Assembly (NCBI RefSeq): GCF_036669915.1
Contig: NC_089319.1
Coordinates: 13,587,471-13,651,470, forward strand
Length of the DNA stretch: 64,000 bases
Source of the DNA: Pocillopora verrucosa
Taxonomy: Eukaryota > Cnidaria > Anthozoa > Scleractinia > Pocilloporidae
Direction: 5' to 3'
Shown here: positions 50,092-61,474 of the stretch, piece by piece
Layout of the letters: each line of letters begins with the position of its first letter
How positions within the stretch are numbered: the stretch's first letter is position 1
Notes under the pieces: generated by a model
The model's input: only the letters and a program-made list of their open reading frames with translations
Told to the model about the DNA's origin: nothing
Database searches by the model: none
Program-made: the position numbers and the translations under genes

Positions 50092-50251
50092 TGAAAATCT
50101 TTGCTCTGAGTCTCCGCCTGAACAGGTGAAAGGTATAATTCGTATTCCTGTCAGTCAGAGACCGACCGTGGGAATAAGACCAGTTGATTTAAAATTCTTA
50201 TCTTAAATAAAATAACAATTTAGCTAAATACTACACGTGTAAAATCACAAA

Positions 50252-50506
50252 ATGAATGCACATTTAAACTACTTGCCAGATAGACGTGTATTTAGGTATA
50301 AAGATGTGCAGATGTGCAGATGTGATTCGACTGAAAATAAATTATTAATACAAATATCTAAGTACAAATATAATCGCCTCCGTTGGGAAGATGTTTGTTT
50401 ACTAAACAAAAAAGAATTATCAGCCTTAGCTAGCTGTTTTATGGAAAATACTTTCCGGAGGGCAGATATGTTCGTGAACCTACAGAAGCCAGCCACTGTG
50501 GAATGA
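50252..50506 (+). CDS. intact 84-codon ORF of unknown function at the right end of the virus-like block
   Basis: An uninterrupted frame with a balanced composition (MNAHLNYLPDRRVFRYKD at the start, ISKYKYNRLRWEDV and ALASCFMENTF in the middle). A lone intact frame amid decayed neighbours could be chance or a recent, still functional small gene. No domain recognised. Confidence 0.33.
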   Translation: MNAHLNYLPDRRVFRYKDVQMCRCDSTENKLLIQISKYKYNRLRWEDVCLLNKKELSALASCFMENTFRRADMFVNLQKPATVE

Positions 50507-50510
50507 TGTT

Positions 50511-53055
50511 TTCATTAAGATAGAAAATAAATCTGTGTTCTAAAGATCGTGGTACGCGAAAAAATTAACGCTACATTAATGATCTGCTGGATGAATCTGA
50601 CTTTTTTATGTCACCAGCCGAGTAGGTTAATAAATTTAATCTGATGTGTACCTTCTTCTTTCTAGTTTCATAGAAAGTTCCGTAAACGGTTACCTGCGGT
50701 CAAATCTCAAAGTATAGAGAGATTATTTGAAACAGTAAGGGGTGGCTAGTTTCACCCATGACACCCTACGAAAATCATACCACTTCCTTTCATAAAACAA
50801 TTGGAAAATTGAGACCTTATTCTACAGGTTAAGGAATTCAGATACACTGTAATATGTAAGCATTAATTAATTCAGATTACATATAATTTTCTACCAGGTT
50901 TAAAGCCTCAACTCAACTATACTGTCTGTGTATTTTCGGTGGCATCTATGTATTCCAATCCATAATTTTCTTACATTGATGTATTGATTCATTCATCTTC
51001 TAAGAAACTAAAAGGACCAAAAAATAGAAAAAAAAATTACTTAGATTTCTTTGATTAACTGGGCAATGGCAATATAGAAAAATGAAAAACCTAGAAAATC
51101 CGGCCTGTAAGGATCAAATACTTTGGAATAAATGAAATCATCTGCAATATGTTTTTTCTTTTGCATACATGTATAACACCTTCACAACTGTCTCCAGATT
51201 ATCCCTCAAGCCCTAGTGATATTTAATTTCAAATTGATTAAAACTGGATTGGCGTTACCGTTTTTTCCTAGGCACAGTTAGCCTAATATCTATTGTAATC
51301 AGCTGTAAGTGAATACCATAATTGAATCCAATCGCCTTCAGCCTCCTTGTAAAGGTCTTTCCTTCATACATAACAGGAAAACACAGCAAAAGCCCTGTCG
51401 ATCACCGATCAAATAATAAACAACTATTCACCAAACCGGAGATGGCTAATGACCGCCTCAATGACCGAGCATGAGGGCCGTACTAAGGAATATTGTGCTA
51501 GAATTGATTCCTCTAACACTCGTTTGTGGTTTGGTTGATTCTTCTTTATTTACTTTCCTTCTCAAGTTGTTACAATGGGGACTAGCTTCAATAAATCAGG
51601 GAAAACTAGAGTCTCCGCTTATAAAGGTGTCACTGCGGATGACATTTCTAAGCCGTCAATCTTCTTGTGTCGTCATCGTGCCATCTCAACTAGCGAATCA
51701 CGCTTGACTACGCATTATAGTTCCCACATACTGAGTAAGCACCTTAGGGTTGTCTACGCAGTTACAAAATCAATTTCTTCCCTAATTTTCATATCTTTAC
51801 GGTTGAGATCGGCCAGAACAGAAACGAGATCGACAATATAAAAATTACAAATAACCTTGGTGTAGAGTATTATTTATACCTGAAGGTGTATCTTAAGAGA
51901 AAATCACCTTTAAAGATTGTTACATAACAACATCTTGGTCACAAGAGTTAAAGAAGAAAGGCGCTCACAAGTACCGCCCCCAAATTGCTTCTTGTTGCGA
52001 AACAGGAGGGGCATCACCTGTTTACCTCTGGGAACCCGAAGGTGTCGAACGCGACCTATTACCAGGGAGATTTACTCTTCCTGGACTAACAAATTAACTT
52101 ATTTAAGAACATGGCTTATCACGAGTTCTATATCAACCTCACGATCACAACGAAGAAAACGTGATTAAACTCACTAGGAGAGCGTGGCCAACTCACAAGA
52201 AGAACGTGATCAAACTCGACCTTTAAGATAAGACCACCAAGAAGGAGTACGAAGTAATCAACCTGCCCTTTTTATAATTTACTTTAAGTGACTTAGAATA
52301 AGATAACATTTCCATTCCTTTTCTTTCCAACACCAATACAGGAAACCCTTACGATATTGTAGATTAACTATAATTGTAATTTTATCGTTTAACAATTGGC
52401 CGAAGTAGCAGTACGGACCGAGCGCAACGAAGTCCTTACAGAAACGACCGAGGACCAATATACCCCCGTACAGCTCGAGAAAGCAAGGTTGAAACGTATA
52501 CCACAATTCAAACTACCTCACATTGATCAGGAGTTTTTCCTCTACCAGATTCAAGTGTCAAACCTTTTCTATGGCAATGGTTGAACGAAGCTCAATTTTT
52601 TTTTCGATATCTGCTCCGACTAGTCCTGATAGTCGTGGCTTTGCGAAAAATAAAATAAAAATAGACTTTAATGGCTATCACAATTACATCTGGACCTAGT
52701 TGTTTATGTTTTGGGCTAAAAGGAGGGAAAAAAGACTATTATAATTGATTATACAATGTAAAAAATATCATGAGCAGTCAAGTTGGTGAAAAGTTAAAAA
52801 TAGCTAGTTGGAAAAAAATTACGCCAAAAAGTTATCTTAAAACGTCCTTGTAAAGTGTTCGCAACTTTAATTAATGTTTAGGAATCTCTTGATTAAATGT
52901 TTCTTAAACTTCCTTTCATTTGTTATGTTCTTAAGATTGTCACACCCGCATGAAATGTTCGGAGACCCGCCTTTCACCGGCATTTCGCTACAGCCAAAGT
53001 ATTATTTAAAGAAGATCGTGCATTATAACTTTAGGTATTTTTTGCAAAAATTCTA
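50511..53055. other. stretch without a supported gene
   Basis: Frames at 51471-51707, 51575-51841, 51917-52168 and 52396-52584 (plus) have no splice context. The 51.9-52.6 kb stretch reads as coding-like in pieces (CETGGASPVYLWEPEG, LEKARLKRIPQFKLP) with stops between, so it may be another decayed element. Nothing can be named. Confidence 0.4.
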
Positions 53056-54984
53056 TAATTTGTGAAATAGTCCAGACAATCCCCGATTTTAGGTGGTCGT
53101 TAGGGGGTTACCCCAAACCGAGCAGCTGTATTCAAAGATAGGCTTCACGAGTGTACTGAATATTCCGCATTGGAGGTTGAGGTAACCCTTGGCTCTTTTA
53201 AGTAAATAAATTCTGGAGTTCAGCTTCCCAATTAAGTATTCTATGTACTTATGCCAGCCGAGGTGATTGTCGATCTTGACACCAAGAGTGTTTCATCGGA
53301 TTGGCTTCTTCTACGTGGTTGCTATTTAAGAAAAGAATGAAGGTTGGCTGATTCATATGTTTCAGTTTCTGTGGTGTGGCGATGAGTAAGTGGTTTGTTT
53401 TGTTTGTGTTAAGAACCATTTGATTTGATGAAAAACAAGTGCCAGCTTTGTTTAGACTGTTTTTCAAATTGTGTTGGATAACGTTGCATCATTGGCATGT
53501 ACTTCGACGTCCGAAGCTGATAAGCACACAGGCAGATCATTAATGTAAAGTGAAAATAGTACGGGGAGCCAAAATTGATCCTTGTGGGACGCCTTGTGCT
53601 AACATAAGTGAGTCAGATAATACTGCAGAAATGGCGCAAGTCTGAGTACGATCGCGCAAGCAAGACTTGAACCACCTCAAGGTTCGTTGGCTGGCATGTT
53701 ATTTAACAACCTTAGATACCAAAATGGGTGAAAAGCTTTGCTAAGTTCCAAAAGTACCCCGCCCATCGAACTTGCTGTTGTCCTTAGCTTTTAGCCAGTT
53801 GTCTGTGAGGCTCAACAGAGCTGCCAGTTTCATAGGAGTGCTTTGGACGATAGGCGGACTGCTTGCTATATAGGCCTTTGTTTGTCAGGTTTTAGGTAGG
53901 ATGAAGCGACATGTCTTTCAAGAGGTTCAGGGATTATTGGTAGGACCGAGATAGGCTTATGGTTACTCTTATCGTTAGGCGAGTCTTTCTTGTAAACAGA
54001 TGTTAACCTGGCTTTTTTTTAATTATTCGGAAATGCAGCTATGTTGATACTGGTGTTGTAGATATTGGCTAAGCTTTGGGATATCACTGGTAGTGCCAGT
54101 TTTATAATGTTAATTCCAAAACCATCTAGGCCTGTAGCTTTGTTTCCCCCTATACGCTTTATATTCTCTTCTACTTGTCTAGTGGTCGTGAGAGGGATAT
54201 TAAATTTCGTAGGATCATCAATGCCGGCTTTGATAAAGTCTGAAAGTCTCGCATCTATGTCTGCTTGAATCTTTTCGTCCACTGGAGCAGCAGAATTTAC
54301 AGAAAGCTGTGCGTTGGTGAAATGATTGTTGAAGGCATTTACTGAGGAAAGTGGTCTGTTATTTGTTGGCCATCCATTTCGATGTAGGAAGGTGACCAAG
54401 GAATCAGCTGTGTTGGTGCTGCTTTTTTTTTTAGTGTTTTCTAAAGTTTTTTGGGTTGTTCATGTTTTTCATAATTACGTTTCTCATGTGACTTAGCATT
54501 AGCGATCATTTTAACAGCTCGGACTGCTTATACGTAACGCTCGCAAGGATATTTGTTCTGCCAGTTTATCTCTGGCTCGAAGGCTCCATGATAGTGCCAT
54601 TCACCCAAGGTGGCAACTTTTTCCTTTTCACTCTTTTCTCAACAATAGGTGTGTGTTGGGTCAATTCCCATATGTCCAGCTTGTCATCAACATTTTCGAA
54701 TATATCGAGCAGCGACCAAGGAGCATTGTTTAGATCGTAAACAGATCTATCTTTGTCAAGATTCTTGAAGCTCTGGTATTTAACGGTGTCATTATGCGAT
54801 TTGGGTGACTTGGGGACGCGAGCCTTATGTACGAAGCAGATCGGATAATGGTCACTTAGTCCATCTATCGGGACAAGGGTTTCGATGATTCGTTCAGGAT
54901 GCGTAACAAAGACATGATCTAGCAGCGCAGCCGAACACCGAGTAACCCTTGTGGGAGTCCCGGAATATTTTAGATAGCCCACAG
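53056..54984 (-). mobile_element. dead LINE, endonuclease plus reverse transcriptase
   Basis: On the minus strand: endonuclease C-terminus with LLDHVFVTHPERI and GLSDHYPICF (54991-54566), then reverse transcriptase with GGNKATGLDGFGINIIKLA (54399-54019). Shifted pieces corresponding to the YRPIS, LDF and INDLP regions run down to about 53500. The end is a segment at 53467-53249 typical of the RT C-terminal side (MVLNTNKTNHLLIATPQKLK). Several frameshifts and stops. Same general class as the 42.5-44.05 kb LINE but opposite strand and a different lineage. Confidence 0.85.
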
Positions 54985-55215
54985 GACCCATTTTTGTTTG
55001 ACGTTGGGTTGTAGGATGACTCGTCTAGTATTCTTTCGGTATGTGTCCGTCTTATATAAACTATAGTCTGTAGTGAGTTGCCATCACGGCTAATCAGGCA
55101 GTCCAGAAAAGGTAGTTTCCTTTTTTCTTCGACTTCTCTGGCTAACTGGATATGGGTGTTTTGTTCGTTCAGTCGGAGTTGGTGTATGCGTCGTTTGTAT
55201 GTAACCTTTTAAATG
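54985..55215 (-). mobile_element. Penelope-like element RT fragment, interrupted by the LINE
   Basis: Minus-strand frame with KLPFLDCLISRDGNSLQTIV and YIRRTHTERILDESSYNPT. This is the conserved segment after the catalytic site of Penelope-like reverse transcriptases. The match stops at about 54984, exactly where the LINE frame begins, so the LINE may have inserted into an older Penelope-like copy. Confidence 0.72.
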
Positions 55216-55359
55216 GATACGCCTTCAATTTTAAATTTAGTTGGCAAAAGAGACAACACTTTTCACAAGAAGCCAAAATATCTTAGGGAAGGTTCAAGCC
55301 TAAATAGAAGAAAATAAAATTTTTACTTTATTCTTGCTAAGAGCAAAATAAAAAATTGC

Positions 55360-55443
55360 TGTCAGAAGTGGGATTCGAACCCACGCCTACAAGAGTAGAC
55401 TGCGACCTGAACGCAGCGCCTTAGACCGCTCGGCCATCCTGAC
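55360..55443 (-). tRNA. tRNA-Leu (CAG)
   Basis: On the minus strand an 84-base cloverleaf: acceptor GTCAGGA/TTCTGAC with one G-T pair and discriminator A, D arm with GGCCGAGCGGTC, anticodon loop TTCAGGT giving CAG, a long class II variable arm, and T arm GTGGGTTCGAATCCCAC. A and B boxes are intact and no intron is present. It lies 150 bases upstream of the SIKE-like start codon in divergent orientation. Confidence 0.95.
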
Positions 55444-55591
55444 CGCCATGCCTTTAACTCGGCAATTAAAAATATTTAAATCTTTTAAAATAAATTACTG
55501 CACTGCAATTCAAACTGTCAGCGGTTGTTTTACAGGATTCAAAATGGAGAATCGGCTCTGAAACGATTAGTTTTGTAAGTATTATAGCGAG

Positions 55592-58500
55592 ATGGACCAG
55601 TTATTACTGGACGCAAAACGCTTAGCATGTCGTCTTCGTGAGCATAATGGCTCAGCGGATGCACTCATTAGTCAAGCAAATGGTCTTCACTGTAAATTGG
55701 ATGCAATGAAGCAGGTAGAATTGTCAAATTGAACTTTCCATATCATTATCTAGCAAAACAAATTAAGAACTTGTAGTCATCAAGCTGCAATGTAAATTAG
55801 CCCTAACAGTTATATACGTTGTGGTTACTTTTAGTTAGTCTTGCAGAAGGTAAACAGTAACTAAGCTATGACAAATTTCGCCTTAAAATTCGAGACCTTC
55901 GCTACGATTCACCACAAACTATAGCATTAGTTATTGAGGGGGTTAAGGAGCAGTTCGGTTACAATGAGTTAGTTTTCACAACCGCCAAATTTGGTGGACA
56001 TTCACCCAGAACATTTTAAAAAATATTTTGGTCGTAATAAGTAAGCATTGCTACATGTATATTCTAGTCGGTGATCATCTCAGTGAGAAACACCACAAAA
56101 GAAGTCATCGAAAATAAGTCCTGAATATCAATTCAGGTTTAAATTCTTTTTAAATCTAGGATCTTACCTTGTTCATAGCTGGTTTACCTTAGTTTGGTTG
56201 CTCATTGTGTAGGCTGATGAGTGTTCCATTTTGTGTTTCAGTACCATGACTTGGTCAGTGATCTAAATGAAGTGGCAAATCGCAGGCCACGCAGCACACT
56301 TATCTTGGGCAGTCAAGAAGAAAATGCCCGTATAAGGGAATTGCAACAAGAAAATATCGAGCTTCAGACATCAGTAGCAGAATATCAGTCAGCTTTGGAG
56401 CTTATCATGGCAAAGTACAGGGATCAGGTTAGTGTCTTAAACAGCATTTCCTTTTGTAGATTGGGGGACCTCAGATGGTTTTCCCAAAGCCTCTAATTAC
56501 ACTTTTTGAAGCCTAGGTGAGTGATGTGAAAGGTAGACAGTACTCTTGGAGTACAGTGTATCGATAAAGACACTATTGGCTATTGTATCCCAAACATATG
56601 TCATTTCATATGTGCAAACTCTACAAGATTATACCCGAGTCTCTCAGTCTCAGGAGCAGAGTGACTGTGCCAAGTTCTAATACAATCAGCCAAGTCCCTT
56701 TGTTAAAATCAACTTTGAATATCCTTCCTTTGAAAAAAGGAGAAATCATTGAACCTTGTTGTATACCCCCTTTAGGCATTTGAACTATTGAGTAATGGTT
56801 AAATCAAATTCCTGGCTCCCAGGCCAAAATTTGCTTTCAAATGCATGCTTCATGCCAGGTTTCATTACTTGTTGAGTTGGCTATCTTCGAGTTCGCTATA
56901 TGTTTGCTACTAACATGCCAAATTTGCAGCCTCTGATAATTCAGTTTTAATTTCTCTTTAACCATAAACCACAAGCAATATCTGTAATTTATACTCCCAA
57001 CAACCATTTTTTTAGTAGCCAGGTCAGTTAAACTGATCATATGCAAATTGCCTTTTAGTTTGCTCTCAACCATCTTGTTAATATTCAGGAATGTTGTAAG
57101 GTTGCATTTTGCAAGTAAACCTCATTGTAGGGTGGAATATGTATTGGCAAAGTCAACAAAACTGTCAGCTCTTTTATCAGAAATGTCCCACAGTAAAAAG
57201 ACGTCATCAAGAAATCTATTCCAGACCAAAGGTTAGAGGGGCTAGCAATTAACGGTCATTTTTCTAGGTCTACCATAAAATGGCAGAGAAGGCAACTGGT
57301 GTCTTATTTCCCACAGCAACACCAAGTGTTTGTATGAAGAATCTTTCATTGAACTTGAAAGAATTTGCTTTGAGTATGAGCAGCAAAAGTTCCCATAAAT
57401 CATTTGTGGGAATTGGTAAATTATGCTTATAGTGATCTTCGTATTATGGCAAATATAGTCAATCCCTTCTGTCTGAGGGATGTTTGTGTAGAGGGAGCTC
57501 ACATCCAGAGTGGCGTGTTTCCAATAAAGGGGATGAAATCGGTAGTGCCTTTTAGATATGGCTCCTGTTTTTGTATGATTGGTTGTAATAGAGAGTCAAT
57601 GAGGTTTCATTATTTCTTTAAGTTAAGAAGGATTTAGGATTTTATATGATAATAATTGTAATCAAAGTAAGATTTTAGGTGATAATCAATGTTGCATAAC
57701 AAGCTTTTCAAGTGCTGTGTGTAGTAGCCTAGATTTGGTACCCCTAGATTCAATTTGTTTACATTACTCTGAGTAGAAATCTTTTAAGTGTGCATATAGA
57801 CTCTGAAATATATAGTTTAATAAAATAAAGAAAGTACTGTAAAATTAATAATTTTGACTATTCTTTACTGGTTTTGTGCTTTCTCTCTCTTGTTAATGCT
57901 ACTGTTCCATCGTGAGCAATGCTTGGGCCTGATGATAACCATGATAATATGCTTTATCAATAAAGGGCAAAATTACTGAGCGCTGATTGGTTGAGAGAGA
58001 GGGCATTTTTTCTTAATCGAGGGCATTTTTAGTAATCAAGAGAGGGCATGATTACCTGTTAATGATTGGCTAATCCGTTGCATAATTTTGCCCTTTATTG
58101 ATAAACAAGTAATCCCATGAGACCTCGTACTATTAAGGATTAATTGCACTTGAGTTTTCAAAATTTTCCAAATTGCCCTCGTCGCTTTGCAACTCGGGCA
58201 ATTTTGGAAAATTTTGAAAACTCTCGTGCAATTAATCCTTAATAGTACTTGGCCTCATGTGATTACCTATACAAAACGTGGCACCCATTTCAGCTTGAGT
58301 AAGGCAGATTTCTTTAAATCGAGATGTTGATTCTAAAAGATCATGGAAGTAGAATGATAGAATGGTAGGATGAACTAAGTAGCGAATTTGGCATGTAAGT
58401 AGTGAACATGTAGCAAACTCGAACATAGCGTACTTGACAAGTAGCAAAACTGGCTGTTACCAAATGCCCCACTAATTTTATAGAACTTAGCTAAGTCAAA

Positions 58501-59483
58501 GCAGGCAATCTGAAGTAGGCAAGATGGGCCCATTTTGCCGGCTCAGGTAGCCTATCAGAACACTGGATGGATTTCATATTGCCTACAAGCACTACCAGCA
58601 ATGTAAGAAACAAAGATATGTTGATGTTGAAGTTTATTTTATCATTTATTATATCTCCATTTTCCTCAATTTTCATTATAATTGTGCATTAATATTTATG
58701 ATGAAAGAAAACCACATGAAGTTTTTGTTTATTTTGCCCAAAGGTTTCTCAACTTATCAAAGCAAATAGACTTGATGCCAGTTGCATGAAACTGAACAAT
58801 TACAAGGTAGTGTACAATATACCTTTCCATTTAAGGGGTGTAAAAGGGTCAAATATTAACTTTTTGAAGGGTGGATGACAAGTGATGAACAAAGGCTTTT
58901 TTTCAGCTTCAAGATGGAACAGTTTGGTTCACCGGAGTTTTTCTTAACTATTCAGGGAAGGTGGAAAAAGTGAGATTTCACATATTTCTCTGAGCTTCAA
59001 ATATGTTCCAGTCATGAACAATTATTAGAACAAGTATTAGCATTTCATCCAATCCCAAGATACTTAGTCATCTCATTCTTCAATTTGCTTCTAGCCTCAA
59101 CTCTAGACCATACACTATTTAGCTTGACAATTGGGCACAACAAGTTAGTGATCCAGCACTTTTTGCTAGCATTCCTGGATGATCTATTTTCATAGTTGTA
59201 TTTTACTGTTATTTGAGCATATGTATTTGTCTTTCTCTTTCAGGAATTACAGGCCAAGACAGAGCAAATATGTGAAATGGCTGCTGTTATGGCACAAGCA
59301 ATCTACATAGATGATGAAGCTATTCAACAGGAGCAAGAAAAAATGGCTTCTATTGAGTCAGAAAACAGAGGCCTGAGAGAATTGTTAAAGATTAGTGGAA
59401 TACCATATCCTGAAACAACGGGAAATGAAGAGAAAGCTTTGCCTGATGGCCAGCCAGACGGTCAGGAAACTTCTGCAGATTGA
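55592..59483 (+). CDS. FGFR1OP2: SIKE/FGFR1OP2-family coiled-coil protein (STRIPAK subunit)
   Basis: Four exons, 55592-55714, 56242-56427, 58744-58806 and 59244-59483, all phase 0 with GT-AG borders, giving 203 residues. The ATG at 55592 starts MDQLLLDAKRLACRLREHN. Family signatures follow: SDLNEVANRRPRSTLILG, IRELQQENIELQTSVAEYQS, ALELIMAKYRDQ, ICEMAAVMAQAIYIDDEAI and ENRGLRELLKISG. Nearly the whole chain is predicted coiled coil, with a disordered acidic tail. Family members bind striatin-type PP2A scaffolds in the STRIPAK complex and affect Hippo, cytoskeletal and innate immune (TBK1/IKKe) signalling. The length is closer to human SIKE1 (207) than FGFR1OP2 (253), as expected for a single pre-duplication gene. 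Intron 2 (2.3 kb) carries a Penelope-like fragment and MITEs. Confidence 0.94.
57080..57640 (-). mobile_element. Penelope-like RT fragment in intron 2 of the SIKE-like gene
   Basis: The minus strand contains SSLYTNIPQTEGIDYICH, the conserved RT segment with the first catalytic Asp region just before it. Downstream in shifted frames come FAMKDSSYKH-like and FYGRPRKM sequence. It is broken by frameshifts and lies opposite to the host gene. Confidence 0.7.
57953..58106. mobile_element. MITE with tttatcaataaagggcaaaa inverted ends
   Basis: Left end tttatcaataaagggcaaaa at 57953-57972 is matched by its inverse complement near 58085-58106 (ttttgccctttattgataaa). Internal gagggcattttt repeats occur. 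No coding capacity; lies in intron 2 of the SIKE-like gene. Confidence 0.82.
58109..58266. mobile_element. snap-back MITE next to the previous one
   Basis: Arms of about 70 bases (gtaatcccatgag...tattaaggattaattgcac and its complement ending cctcatgtgattac) enclose a short loop at about 58180-58200. It abuts the preceding MITE within two bases, so one may have inserted at the edge of the other. Confidence 0.85.
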
Positions 59484-61474
59484 TTTATTTTTTATTGTAT
59501 TGTTGGCTGTGATCTAGGCTTTCAGGTGTTGTAAAAACATATTTAGATTTCCCTTGATTGAAAATACAGATGCACATGTAATATGCAGACTGTGAAAATA
59601 CAATGAAAGAAATTCAGTAATGGAGTGAAATCTTAGTCTCATGGAGAAGGTAATCATGGAAAAAACTTATTTTTTTCATTTTCTTATGTGATATTATTCC
59701 AAAGGTTGAATAATTATTCCCACAATTTATCTCATATACAGGAATATTCCACATAATTTGAGTATATTAAAGAAGACTTTAAAGAACAGAATTAGTGTAT
59801 TTTAGTCCCATCCCAGGTCAGTGTCTTGGTTCTGACCTCTTCATAGGCCATGGTAACTAGAAAAGTACTGTTTTTTGAGCTGGGGTTAAACTTTGCACCA
59901 GGGTTTTAGCGCAGACATTTCCAGAGGAGACAGGCTTTGCACCAAACGTTATGTTGAGCCGGGCAGATTGTTTCACGTACCCGAAGTGAACTAAACTAAA
60001 GCGGATCGAATGAGAGAAGTTTTTAGAACATGTTAAATTCGAATGCTGTTATCCAGGATGACATACGGTCCCGAACCGAGCAAGCAGCAACCCGATTAAA
60101 TCAATTGTGAGTAACGAAAGAAGTCGATAAGAACAGTAAGTCGTCCAAATTAGCATAATTCAGCTCGGCTTACCCCCGACAAACGACCGGTATATGCAAT
60201 CACCAAGCACCTGATGACAAATTAAGGGATGTATGGCTAGCTTTAGGTCTGCCTACTTACCATTGCCTGTCTTAGGATGATGTCTGGCGTCAATCACTTA
60301 AAGAAACTGGATGAAAAGTGGTCGAGATCACTTCAGTGATCCATCATGGACCACGAGAACTAATCATGTCGATGGCGCTCGTTGATCAAAAATTACCTGA
60401 TCGTCTGTAAGGTGCCTCTTCCATCAAATCATGAATTCGCGTTCATCAAAGTAAAGACGATGTTTTGACGTAGTTTTTATTTCATGGATTAGGTGTAAAT
60501 GAAAAGAGATGTAAGAAATTTAAAACCATGGTAATTATTTCCTCTCTCGGCGGCCAAAACACTAATTTGAAACGAAAATGGATATAAGATATAATTACAA
60601 GCCAAATAATAATTTTCTCTACGACTGGCCTTTAGGTGATTGTGGAACAGTTTAACTTTAACTAACAGCCAGACCAAGTGGTTTGTTAAGTTCATTGTGT
60701 TCTAATGAGAACTACTTAACTGTGAACTGTGATTTACTATTCCTTTAAATTCAATCATTCTTTAAAATTGACTCGTGTCTTTACTCCGAATCGCGCCCCC
60801 TCCATCCCCCTCCACCTCAATCAGCGACGATAGCATTCAGTCTAGTTTGCCTCAAAACTCATGTACGAATGAGATGAGGTGGTTGAAGTCCAGGGCGCTC
60901 CATTAAAGAATCAGTGTAACCGGCTGACATGTAAGCTGGGTAAAAGAATGATCTCGTCGCCATGCAGAAAACTAGTTTTTCCGGTCTCAACAACATTACT
61001 GAGACAGTTACATCAGCGTGAGTCATTATCAAATGGCAGGCTAATAGCTAATAGCTCCTAAACAACACGATCTCATGAAGTTATTGCTTCATTTCTGGCA
61101 CAGTTTTCGAAGTTCCGTCACAGAGTCTTAATTATTTTCCAAATCTATTCTCGAAATTTTCTTGTATTGGAGAGTGAACGAAGCCACGAAAATCATGCAA
61201 GCCATTCAATATTGGCTGAGTCGCCCTTTTCGTTGTTTAGTTGATGGCTCAAGTTAAAGAATGAATCAGTAATCGTGTCAATCTCACTCACCAAGATCAA
61301 TTAGGGAAAGTGTGACCTTAGCATTCATAAATACCCGCCCACTTTATTTGAACATCTGAACAGCGATATACAGTGACACTTCATACTAAATAAACTAAAG
61401 CCTTTTAGCTGCGTTCGTAGGTAAATCAGTCAGTAAAAAGGTCTAACCATTCTGTTGTTCTTAGCCGGCTGAAG
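59484..61474. other. intergenic: 3' UTR of SIKE-like gene and promoter of the GGT-like gene
   Basis: After the stop at 59483 an AT-rich 3' UTR contains an ATTAAA (59767). No coding exon recognised between 59.8 and 61.3 kb. A TATA-like cataaata lies at about 61325-61332, about 150 bases before the GGT-like start codon, and is the best promoter candidate. Confidence 0.45.

Larger units (their letters stand above)
44054..50510 (+). mobile_element. decayed virus-like insert (Polinton/polinton-like or related large DNA virus)
   Basis: An AT-rich block with many short frames, all recognisable pieces on the plus strand. Fragments in order: possible VLTF3-like zinc-binding factor (about 44.2-44.45 kb), family-B DNA polymerase (about 47.76-48.19 kb), FtsK/A32-like packaging ATPase (about 48.72-49.11 kb), and several unassigned pieces. 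Polymerase plus packaging ATPase on one strand within a few kilobases is the signature of Polintons/Mavericks, polinton-like viruses and relatives. Stops and frameshifts break every long gene, so it is a fossil. No capsid or protease was recognised and no terminal inverted repeats were found. The left edge coincides with the cut LINE; the right edge is a guess. Confidence 0.6.

Noticed and set aside
57960-58266. CRISPR-like or satellite array
   Set aside because: The repeats are inverted and paired, not regularly spaced direct repeats; they are MITE ends.
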